A DNA stretch of 5,080 nt, taken from contig JAFKFF010000167.1 of assembly GCA_017307315.1 (NCBI GenBank), forward strand, positions 1 to 5,080, read 5' to 3'. The notes beneath the pieces are model-generated. The model made no database searches. It worked only from the letters and a program-made list of their open reading frames with translations, and had not been told where the DNA came from. A program made the translations under genes and the position numbers. Shown piece after piece: positions 1-5,080 of the stretch. Position 1 is the first letter of the stretch, and each line of letters opens with the position of its first letter. Source of the DNA: Alphaproteobacteria bacterium. Lineage in GTDB: Bacteria; Pseudomonadota; Alphaproteobacteria; Micropepsales; Micropepsaceae.

Positions 1-988
1 CCTTGCCCAGCGCCGCGATCCAGCGATTGACGAGAAGCGAGTCGCGGCTCTGCGACATCGCCAGGATGAAGACGAAGAAGGCCAGCGACGCCGCCAGGAA
101 TTGCGGCATCAGCGGCTTCAGCAAAAGCTGGTGCGCGAAGGGGATAGGTGCGGGCGCGATCGCCAGAAGAAGCAACAGGCTGGCCGCCAGCACCCATTGG
201 CCCCGCCGGCGCAAGAGGCGGGTCAACACCCAATCGGGGTTCGCCTCCACGCTGCGAATGGTGAAATAGGCCACGGCGCCCAGCGCGAAAACCGGCGCCT
301 GATTGAAGAACCAGTAATAGAGGAAATTGTCGGCCGCGACCGCGCCATAGGCCGCGGCGAGCGGCGCCATCGCCAGGCTGTCGGCGACCGCCCCAACCGC
401 CAGCGCCAGAAAGAGCGCCAGAACCGCGCGCCGCAGGCTGGTGATCAGGGAAAAGAAGACGGGAAACAGGAAGTAGAAGGTGAATTCCACGCCGATGCTC
501 CAGCCGCCCGGCACCACCTGCCAATCGCCGGTGGTGGTGGTGGTCACCGGGTGCCAGGCGTTGACGAAGGCGAAGGAAGCCAGAAGCTTGCCGATGGTCG
601 CCTGGGCGCTGGGAAACAGAATCCAGTAGAGCAGCGCCGCGAGGTAATACATGGGCGCGATGCGAAGGAAGCGGCGGACGAAGAAGTCGCCGAAGCTCAC
701 CCGTCCCATGCGGGTGCGCTCGTAGCTGGACGACATCAGAAGCGTGATGCAGCTCGCCAGGAAGAAAAGCTGCACGCCGTGCCAGCCGAAAGCGCCCAGC
801 TGGTGCGCCCGCCAGGGTAATTGCGGGATCGCGTAGGTCACATGGTTGACGATGACCATCAGCACGGCATAGCCGCGCAGGCAGTCGATATAGGCATATT
901 CCGGCTTGCCGGAGAGCGGGAAACGCCCTTCGGTCCGCGGCGCCGGTTTGACGGCCATCCGGCTATCGCTCGCTTGAATATCGGCCAT
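1..988 (-). CDS. Acyltransferase-3 family (OafA-like) membrane acyltransferase, C-terminus cut by window edge
   Basis: An integral inner-membrane acyltransferase of the type that transfers acetyl or another short acyl group to sugars of O-antigen, exopolysaccharide or related glycans. Reading from ATG at 988 gives 329 residues with no stop before the edge. Visible family marks: the R-X10-H motif (R38 to H49 in LRGYAVLMVIVNH), the GVQLFFLAS segment (71-79), RRFLRIAPMYY (105-115), GGWSIGVEFTFYFLFP (161-176, the usual WSL-x-x-E-x-x-FY region) and FFNQAPVFALGAVAYF (227-242). Hydrophobic stretches alternate with short basic loops such as RR at 105, 186 and 260. The sequence stops at about AALGK, where the family normally continues into a final helix or two, so a few tens of residues are probably missing. 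ATG 988 is preferred over ATG 958: it has AAAGGA 12 bases upstream and AGG close by, while ATG 958 has no clear ribosome site. Five threonines in a row (149-153) lie in a loop. The gene is divergent from the glycosyltransferases. Family call is firm; substrate is unknown. Confidence 0.93.
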   Translation of the reverse strand, partial: MADIQASDSRMAVKPAPRTEGRFPLSGKPEYAYIDCLRGYAVLMVIVNHVTYAIPQLPWRAHQLGAFGWHGVQLFFLASCITLLMSSSYERTRMGRVSFGDFFVRRFLRIAPMYYLAALLYWILFPSAQATIGKLLASFAFVNAWHPVTTTTTGDWQVVPGGWSIGVEFTFYFLFPVFFSLITSLRRAVLALFLALAVGAVADSLAMAPLAAAYGAVAADNFLYYWFFNQAPVFALGAVAYFTIRSVEANPDWVLTRLLRRRGQWVLAASLLLLLAIAPAPIPFAHQLLLKPLMPQFLAASLAFFVFILAMSQSRDSLLVNRWIAALGK

Positions 989-1038
989 CCGCCTGGAAAA
1001 TCCTTTACCGCGCCCCGAACACGCCAAGCTTGACGGTA

Positions 1039-1052
1039 CGGGACTTTTCCCG
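1039..1052. repeat. Perfect 5-bp inverted repeat in the acyltransferase leader
   Basis: CGGGA (1039-1043) and TCCCG (1048-1052) are separated by CTTT, forming a small hairpin or a possible protein-binding dyad about 50 bases upstream of the acyltransferase start. No T-tract follows on the minus strand, so it is not a terminator. It is short enough to be chance in GC-rich DNA. Confidence 0.3.
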
Positions 1053-1180
1053 GGACCGGCCGAAGCACTCACCACTGTGCGGGACAATCTGCCCGGCTCT
1101 CGCGCCAGGCAATCGGGGATGTAAAAAGATGGTTAAATGAGCCGGCGCCGGGGACACCTTAAGCATAAGCCTCGATCGCC

Positions 1181-1232
1181 ATGGAATATATAAAGGCATT
1201 TCTTCAGAATAACTTAGCGGAATTCCGGTCAA
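1181..1232. promoter_or_regulatory. AT-rich patch, candidate divergent promoter region
   Basis: This is the only AT-rich segment of the divergent gap (AATATATAAA at 1185-1194, CAGAATAAC at 1205-1213). On the minus strand, TTGACC (1232-1227) is followed after 15 bases by TATTCT (1211-1206). These resemble sigma-70 -35 and -10 boxes with a shorter than ideal spacer and point toward the acyltransferase. On the plus strand, TATATA at 1187-1192 is -10-like but has no good -35 partner. Exact start sites cannot be called. Confidence 0.3.
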
Positions 1233-1314
1233 ATTCGCGTCACGGATTCGTCATGGGCTGTCGGGCGGGCTGACCACGTGCCTGCGTCCAAATGAAAACT
1301 GGCTGCAGTGCCGG

Positions 1315-1320
1315 AAGGAG
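1315..1320 (+). promoter_or_regulatory. Ribosome binding site AAGGAG deciding a TTG start
   Basis: AAGGAG (within GGAAGGAG) ends 10 bases before TTG 1331. The alternative in-frame ATG at 1292 has no purine-rich Shine-Dalgarno sequence ahead of it, and would place this ribosome site inside the coding region. The site therefore supports initiation at TTG. Confidence 0.6.
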
Positions 1321-1330
1321 CAAGTACAAG

Positions 1331-2548
1331 TTGGCGCGCGTGCTTCTCATCTCAAGCACCTTTCCGCCCGTCACGGGCGGATCGGCTGTCGTGTATGAGA
1401 ATCTTTGCCGCTGCGCCGACAGCGCCATAGCCGGCTTCAGCGCGCGGCGGGATTACGCGACCGGACGCCCTTTCCCCGATCTCGCCGCGCATGACGCCCG
1501 GGCGGGTTATCCGATCCACCGGACGGATCTCTTGCGTCCCGCGCAAAAGACAGACCCCGGCCTCGGCACCCGGCTTGGAGACTTGAAGCTGATGGCCAAG
1601 GTGCTGGCGCGCGCCGTGATGGTCGCCCGCCGCGAAGGCGCGCGCATCATCTGCCTGGGCGATCTGGTCTATGGCGGCTGGCTGGTTTTTCCGCTGCGCT
1701 ACCTCTTCGGCTACAAGGTCCTGGTCTATGTGCATGGCGAGGAAGTCACCACCCACGATGGCGGCGGCCTGTTCGACCGCTGGCGCGCCCGCTTCCTGGC
1801 CCACGCTCACGCCGTGATCGCGGTCAGCAGCTTCACGCGCGATGCGCTGGTCCGCCTGATGGGCATCGATCCCGGCAAGATCGTGCTCATTCCCAACGGC
1901 GTCGATACCGCCAGGTTCCAGCCGCGGCCGCCGCGCGCCGACATCGCGGAACGCTACGGCGTCGCGGGCCGGCGCGTGATCCTCAACGTGGGGCGGCTGG
2001 TGGCGCGCAAGGGCCAGGATCATCTGATCAGGGCGATGCCGGCCATCCTGGCATCCTCGCCCGACGCGCACCTCCTCATCGCGGGCGAAGGCCCGCTCCG
2101 GCCCACGCTGGAATCGCTGATCGCACAGCATGGCGTCCAAGCACGCGTCACGCTCCTGGGCGAAGTGGACGATGCGGCGCTGACCGATCTCTATGCCCAG
2201 GCCGACTTGTTCGCCTTGCCCAACCGTCAAATGCCGGACGGCGACACCGAAGGCTTCGGCCTGGTCTTCCTGGAAGCCAATGCCTGCGGCAAGCCGGTGG
2301 TTTCCGGCCGCGCGGGGGGCGTGATCGACGCGGTGCAAGACGGGGTCAACGGTCTGGCGGTGGACGGCGAGAATATCGAGGAGATCGCTCATGCCGTCTC
2401 GCGGCTGCTCGGGGACGGCGTGCTTTACCGCCGGCTGGCCGAGGGCGGCCTGGAGGCGGTACGGCAGAGCGACTGGAAACACCGGGCCGCGGAATTCCTT
2501 GCTTTGTGCGACCGTCTCGAAACGGTTAACGACCGTCAACACTCTTAA
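1331..2548 (+). CDS. GT4-type glycosyltransferase A (GT-B fold, PimB-like acceptor/donor site)
   Basis: A cytoplasmic or membrane-associated retaining glycosyltransferase that moves a sugar from a nucleotide-sugar donor to a glycan or lipid acceptor; donor and acceptor are unknown. From TTG 1331 it has 405 residues, a normal size for GT4. Domains: an N-terminal Rossmann half starting at ARVLLISSTFPPVTGGSA with the glycine-rich loop, YVHGEE (H135) and AVSSFTRD; the linker region IPNGVDTARF; then the C-terminal donor half with NVGRLVARKGQDHL (R222 and K227, donor phosphate contacts in the family), LLIAGEGPLR, and the E-X7-E motif E307-GFGLVFL-E315 followed by ANACGKPVV. The segment from PDGDTEGFG to ACGKPVV recalls PimB-type mannosyltransferases, but many exopolysaccharide enzymes share it. 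ATG 1292 would add 13 residues that look nothing like the family and lacks a ribosome site, so TTG is preferred. The stop is TAA 2546-2548. It is probably the first gene of the plus-strand group. Confidence 0.92.
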   Translation: MARVLLISSTFPPVTGGSAVVYENLCRCADSAIAGFSARRDYATGRPFPDLAAHDARAGYPIHRTDLLRPAQKTDPGLGTRLGDLKLMAKVLARAVMVARREGARIICLGDLVYGGWLVFPLRYLFGYKVLVYVHGEEVTTHDGGGLFDRWRARFLAHAHAVIAVSSFTRDALVRLMGIDPGKIVLIPNGVDTARFQPRPPRADIAERYGVAGRRVILNVGRLVARKGQDHLIRAMPAILASSPDAHLLIAGEGPLRPTLESLIAQHGVQARVTLLGEVDDAALTDLYAQADLFALPNRQMPDGDTEGFGLVFLEANACGKPVVSGRAGGVIDAVQDGVNGLAVDGENIEEIAHAVSRLLGDGVLYRRLAEGGLEAVRQSDWKHRAAEFLALCDRLETVNDRQHS

Positions 2549-2608
2549 GAACCATGTCCTGAAAAGGATGACGGATTTACCGTTTCGGGACAGCGATCGC
2601 GCCGTTCG

Positions 2609-2640
2609 TTGACGTTCTAGTGAGGGAATTTCTGTCTAAT
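2609..2640 (+). promoter_or_regulatory. Candidate sigma-70-like promoter ahead of the structured leader
   Basis: TTGACG (2609-2614) is a good -35 box. An AT-rich TGTCTAAT (2633-2640) follows. The spacing is 18 bases to TGTCTA or 20 to TCTAAT, so neither -10 reading is ideal. A start at about 2645 would give an RNA of about 113 bases ending at the 2737-2757 terminator, or a leader for gene B on readthrough. Confidence 0.4.
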
Positions 2641-2656
2641 CACCGCCCTTGAACAT

Positions 2657-2679
2657 CTGCCTGTTCCGGCAGCATTTTT
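2657..2679 (+). terminator. Weak terminator-like hairpin with T5
   Basis: CTGCC (2657-2661), loop TGTTCC, GGCAG (2668-2672), then CA and five T residues (2675-2679). The 5-bp stem and the two-base offset before the T-run make it weak. It could end transcripts coming from glycosyltransferase A, or be part of the switch described for the leader. The loop TGTTCC contributes to a competing GAACA/TGTTC hairpin. Confidence 0.35.
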
Positions 2680-2736
2680 GTCCCCTGAGGTGGGGAGCAC
2701 CCTCGCGTTTGGGTCTTCGGAGCGATCACCTCTCGC

Positions 2737-2757
2737 CCTGCCCATGGCAGGTTTTTT
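2737..2757 (+). terminator. Intrinsic terminator just upstream of glycosyltransferase B
   Basis: CCTGCC (2737-2742), loop CAT, GGCAGG (2746-2751) and an immediate run of six T residues (2752-2757) form a textbook rho-independent terminator. It ends 15 bases before ATG 2773, so for gene B to be expressed from upstream the RNA polymerase must read through it. That placement is typical of transcription attenuation, or of a small RNA gene packed against the next gene. Confidence 0.65.
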
Positions 2758-2772
2758 GCATCAGAAAGGCTC

Positions 2773-3990
2773 ATGGAACCGCAACGTCCCCTCCCCGTCC
2801 TCTTCACCCACTTCGGGGATCAATGGATTCGCGGAAGCGAAACTCTTCTCCTGGACCTCTTGCGCTATCTCGACCGCTCGCGCATCGAGCCCATCGTCTG
2901 GTGCAACGGTCTGGAAATGGCGGACGCCTGCCGCGGCGCCGGTTACCTCACCCACCGAACGGATTTCGAATATTACCTGGATGCCGGATCGCCGCCTTTC
3001 AGCCTGCGGAAATATTCCGCGCTGGTGCGCGAAGCCAAGGCCATTGCCCGGCGCCACGACATCGCCGTTCTGCACGCCAACAGCGCGGCGCCGACCCAGT
3101 GGCTGGTCCCGGCCGCCCGTTCGCTGCGGCTGCCGGTCCTGACCCACATGCACATCGATTATCTGCGGCGCAGCCGGTACGCGCTGCTGCTGCACCAGGC
3201 CGATCTTCTGGTCGGGGTTTCGGCACAGGTGCTGGAAGGCCCCATTCAGGACGGCGTTCCCGAGAGCCGCACCCAGGTGATCTACAACGGCATCGACTTC
3301 AAGCGCCTGACGGCGCAACCGGCGACCAATCTTCGCGCCAGCCTGGGAATCCCGGTCGACGTCCTGACGGTGGGCGCGGTGGGATCGCTGATCCGGCGCA
3401 AGGGCCATGACCTTCTGGTCCGGGCGATGGCCGCCATGGCGGGCGAGACGGCGCCGCATCTTCTGGTCGCCAGCGACGGACCGGAGCGCGAGCCGCTCAA
3501 GAAACTGGCGGCCGAGCTGGGCGTGTCGGACCGGGTGCATTTCCTGGGCTATCACGATCCCATTATCGATCTCTACGAGACGTGCGACGTGATCGCGCTC
3601 GCGTCCCGCGCCGACGCGTTCGGCCTGGTGCTGGCCGAAGCCGGCTATTGCCGCCGTCCCGTGGTCGCGACACGGGTCGGCGGAATTCCCGAAGTCATCG
3701 TTCATGAGAAGACCGGCCTTCTGGTGCTGCCCGATGATGTCGAGGCGCTGGTGGCCGCTTTCACCCGCTTGGCGGAAAATCCGGGCTGGCGGCAGGAACT
3801 GGGCGAAGCGGGCCATGCGCGCGCGGTGGGCGTGTTCTCGGCGGAACGGATGGCCGCGGAATTCCACGACACCTATGAAAGGATGGCGCGTGTGCCACGG
3901 CGCAGCTTGGGATGGCCGAACGTCCCGCAAAGATCCGGCATTTATCTGGACCTCCTGAAAGGATCTTCTCGCGCCGCCTCGCCAGCGTAG
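2773..3990 (+). CDS. GT4-type glycosyltransferase B (GT-B fold, D-X7-E variant)
   Basis: A second retaining-type glycosyltransferase, 405 residues, acting on a cytoplasmic nucleotide-sugar donor; specificity is unknown. The N-terminal half begins PVLFTHFGDQWIRGSETLLL with the loop Gly, and has THMHIDYL (H125, H127) and VGVSAQVLEG. IYNGIDFKRL leads into the C-terminal half with VGAVGSLIRRKGHDLL (K210, with S205 where many relatives have Arg), LLVASDGPERE, VHFLGYHDPIIDLY and the signature D281-AFGLVLA-E289, where the first acid of E-X7-E is Asp. VGGIPEVI and TGLLV complete the donor site. Start ATG 2773 matches the family's N-terminus; its ribosome site GAAAGG (2764-2769) lies only 3 bases away and is poor, so translation may be weak or coupled. 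The stop is TAG 3988-3990. The gene follows a terminator and structured leader, and the next gene starts 25 bases on. Confidence 0.93.
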   Translation: MEPQRPLPVLFTHFGDQWIRGSETLLLDLLRYLDRSRIEPIVWCNGLEMADACRGAGYLTHRTDFEYYLDAGSPPFSLRKYSALVREAKAIARRHDIAVLHANSAAPTQWLVPAARSLRLPVLTHMHIDYLRRSRYALLLHQADLLVGVSAQVLEGPIQDGVPESRTQVIYNGIDFKRLTAQPATNLRASLGIPVDVLTVGAVGSLIRRKGHDLLVRAMAAMAGETAPHLLVASDGPEREPLKKLAAELGVSDRVHFLGYHDPIIDLYETCDVIALASRADAFGLVLAEAGYCRRPVVATRVGGIPEVIVHEKTGLLVLPDDVEALVAAFTRLAENPGWRQELGEAGHARAVGVFSAERMAAEFHDTYERMARVPRRSLGWPNVPQRSGIYLDLLKGSSRAASPA

Positions 3991-4015
3991 AGAATGAACC
4001 GGGGCTTGGGGGTTC

Positions 4016-5080
4016 ATGACACTGCGGATACTTTTCGCCACCGATCACATCCATTTCCCCCAGGGCGGCGGCGGTGGCGAACGCAACACGCATGAACTGA
4101 GCGTGGTGCTGTCCGAACACGGCTTTCACCCCGCCGTCCTGGCGGCGATGTGGGTGGATGGCTCCTGGCTCAGCTGGCGCAACCGGCTGCGCCGCGTCCT
4201 GCCGCCGCGCGTGGAATTTCCCAGCGACAAGGTATGCGGCTATCCGGCGTTCCGGGGCTGGGACATGACGCGCAGCGACGAAGTGGTGCGCCGCTTCCGG
4301 CCCGACGTCGCGGTGGTGCAGTCCACCGCCCCCCGACCGATCCTGCAAGCCTTGTCGCAAACGGGTGTCCCGCTGGCGCTTTACGTCCATGAAGTGGAAT
4401 CGCTGGACTATCTGCTCAAGCTTGACGGTTTCGATTTCACCCTGCTGGCGAATTCGGATTTCACCGCGCAACGCATCAAGGACTATGCCGGCCTCGATTC
4501 GGAGGTGGTGCTTCCCCTGATCGACGCGCGCTATTACGAGACGTCCACCGATCCCGGCCGGATTCTTTTCGTCAACACCGTCCCGCGCAAAGGCCTGGAA
4601 ACCGCCTTCGCCATCGCCGAGCGCCGGCCCGACATTCCGTTCGATTTTGTCCTGAGCTGGATTCTCAGGCCGGAGCGGATCGCCGAACTCGAAGCCCGCG
4701 CCAACCGCGCGGGCAACATCACGCTTCATCCGCCGACCGACGATATGCGCTCGCTCTATGCCAAGGCGCGCCTGCTGCTCGTGCCTTCGCAGTGGGAAGA
4801 AACCTGGGGGCGGGTGGCGACCGAAGCCCATCTCAACGGCATACCGGTCCTGGGCAGCGACAGGGGCGGGCTTCCCCAGTCGATCGGCTCCGGCGGCCTC
4901 ACCGTGCCCGCCCGCGCGCCGGTGGAAGACTGGCTCACCGCCCTGTCGCGAATCTGGGACAACCCGGTCGCCTATGCCGGATACGCGCGCGCGGCCCGCG
5001 ATTATGCCAAGCGGCCGGAAATCCAGCCTGCGGCCATCATCGCCACGCTTGCGCGCATTCTGGAGAACACCGCCAGGAAA
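4016..5080 (+). CDS. GT4-like glycosyltransferase C, C-terminus cut by window edge
   Basis: A third GT-B fold glycosyltransferase, probably in one transcript with gene B (25-base gap). ATG 4016 opens 355 codons that reach the right edge without a stop. The N-terminal half starts LRILFATDHIHFPQ and then has five glycines (17-21) followed by ERNTHEL, a longer glycine loop than the usual GGAE. YVHEVE (H125) and LLANSDFTAQRI are the usual mid-domain marks. The C-terminal half is shorter than in its neighbours: ILFVNTVPRKGLETA (K192; no Arg five residues before it), LHPPTDDMRSLYAKARLLLVPS, and the E-X7-E motif E262-TWGRVAT-E270 followed by AHLNGIPVLGSDRGG. An ending such as IIATLARILEN looks like the last helix, so little is probably missing. 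The only upstream ribosome signal is a G-rich run (4008-4012), so coupling to gene B is plausible. An in-frame stop at 3995-3997 rules out a longer form. Donor and acceptor unknown. Confidence 0.92.
   Translation, partial: MTLRILFATDHIHFPQGGGGGERNTHELSVVLSEHGFHPAVLAAMWVDGSWLSWRNRLRRVLPPRVEFPSDKVCGYPAFRGWDMTRSDEVVRRFRPDVAVVQSTAPRPILQALSQTGVPLALYVHEVESLDYLLKLDGFDFTLLANSDFTAQRIKDYAGLDSEVVLPLIDARYYETSTDPGRILFVNTVPRKGLETAFAIAERRPDIPFDFVLSWILRPERIAELEARANRAGNITLHPPTDDMRSLYAKARLLLVPSQWEETWGRVATEAHLNGIPVLGSDRGGLPQSIGSGGLTVPARAPVEDWLTALSRIWDNPVAYAGYARAARDYAKRPEIQPAAIIATLARILENTARK

Larger units (their letters stand above)
989..1330. other. Non-coding divergent intergenic region
   Basis: About 340 bases between the acyltransferase start (minus strand) and the first glycosyltransferase start (plus strand), with no convincing gene. 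It must hold the promoters of both divergent units. The clearest local signal is a drop in GC at about 1181-1215, which includes the run AATATATAAA at 1185-1194 inside otherwise GC-rich DNA. Other visible elements are the palindrome CCGGCGCCGG at 1142-1151, the perfect CGGGA/TCCCG inverted repeat at 1039-1052, and a CACGTG palindrome at about 1275-1280. None can be tied to a known regulator. Confidence 0.6.
2645..2757 (+). ncRNA. Candidate structured leader (attenuator) or small RNA
   Basis: This is the non-coding stretch between glycosyltransferases A and B. The 5' end is inferred from the candidate promoter; the 3' end is the terminator. Local hairpins: GAACA/TGTTC (2651-2655 with 2662-2666) or, exclusive of it, CTGCC/GGCAG (2657-2661 with 2668-2672), followed by T5 at 2675-2679; TCCCC/GGGGA (2681-2685 with 2692-2696, loop TGAGGT); and the terminator CCTGCC/GGCAGG. 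An alternative nested fold pairs 2657-2661 with 2746-2750, 2668-2672 with 2738-2742, and 2687-2692 (GAGGTG) with 2727-2732 (CACCTC). That fold would break the terminator. I recognise no known riboswitch, 6S or SRP RNA: the 10-base GTCCCCTGAG is shared with E. coli 6S RNA but the rest is not. Structure is read by eye, without energy calculation. Confidence 0.4.

Noticed and set aside
101..820. Plus-strand open frame of 239 codons opposite the acyltransferase
   Set aside because: It is antisense to a clear acyltransferase-3 gene, its translation is rich in Arg, Gly, Gln and Glu with no family resemblance, and it follows from the absence of AT-rich stops in GC-rich DNA.
1352..2542. Minus-strand open frame of 396 codons opposite glycosyltransferase A
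   Set aside because: A shadow of the real gene: low-complexity His, Gln, Ala and Arg composition with no motifs, and it spans almost exactly the sense gene.
2521..2583. Short hairpins after glycosyltransferase A (ACGGT/ACCGT at 2522-2536, TCCT-GAAA-AGGA at about 2556-2567, ACGG/CCGT at 2571-2583)
   Set aside because: Stems are 4-5 bp and none is followed by a T-run, so they are not convincing terminators.
2569..2613. A 14-codon open frame (ATG 2568 to TGA) that could be a leader peptide
   Set aside because: AAAAGG abuts the ATG with no spacer, the peptide has no run of a regulatory amino acid, and it ends before the candidate transcript begins.
2645..2757. 6S RNA, because GTCCCCTGAG also occurs in E. 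coli 6S RNA
   Set aside because: The match is ten bases only, the RNA is much shorter than the usual 6S length of about 160-200 bases, and the rest of the sequence does not resemble it as far as I can recall.
2649..3410. Plus-strand open frame of 253 codons overlapping the leader and gene B
   Set aside because: It is a different frame of the glycosyltransferase gene, with Pro/Arg/Gly-rich nonsense composition, and would begin inside the structured leader.
1216..3864. Repeated GCGGAATTCC-like words at about 1216, 2488, 3670 and 3855
   Set aside because: Three fall in coding DNA, and two of these encode the shared AAEF motif near the ends of genes A and B; there is no regular spacing or sign of a repeat family.
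2761..4041. Minus-strand open frame of 426 codons opposite glycosyltransferase B
   Set aside because: Antisense shadow with the same compositional bias; the sense strand has a full set of GT4 motifs.
3761..4831. Minus-strand open frame of 356 codons across genes B and C
   Set aside because: It crosses the boundary of two real genes on the other strand and shows no recognisable domain.

Overview
The window looks like a stretch of a surface or extracellular polysaccharide (or glycolipid) locus from a high-GC proteobacterium, possibly an alphaproteobacterium. The taxonomic guess rests only on base composition, codon use and the look of the proteins, and is weak. No mobile element, CRISPR array, tRNA or rRNA was seen.

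Layout. Positions 1-988 on the minus strand carry most of a membrane-bound acyltransferase of the acyltransferase-3 (OafA-like) family, which runs off the left edge. A non-coding stretch of about 340 bases (989-1330) follows, with an AT-rich patch near its middle, and separates this gene from three plus-strand genes. These are three GT4-type (GT-B fold) glycosyltransferases: gene A at 1331-2548, gene B at 2773-3990, and gene C from 4016 off the right edge. Genes B and C lie 25 bases apart and are probably one transcript. Genes A and B are separated by a 224-base gap. That gap holds a possible promoter and an RNA that ends in a convincing intrinsic terminator only 15 bases before the start codon of gene B.

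How they could work together. Three retaining-type glycosyltransferases in a row would add successive sugars from nucleotide-sugar donors to a lipid-linked or oligosaccharide acceptor at the cytoplasmic face of the inner membrane. The divergent acyltransferase could O-acylate (for example O-acetylate) the product. This is inference from family membership and neighbourhood; no donor, acceptor or product can be read from the sequence.

The most interesting element is the 2609-2757 leader or small RNA. Its arms can pair in two mutually exclusive ways. One is a set of local hairpins that includes the terminator. The other is a long nested rod that uses both arms of the terminator. This is the layout expected of an attenuator controlling genes B and C, but it could also be an independent small RNA. 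Two real genes (the acyltransferase and gene C) are cut by the window edges. Several long open frames antisense to the real genes are high-GC shadows.
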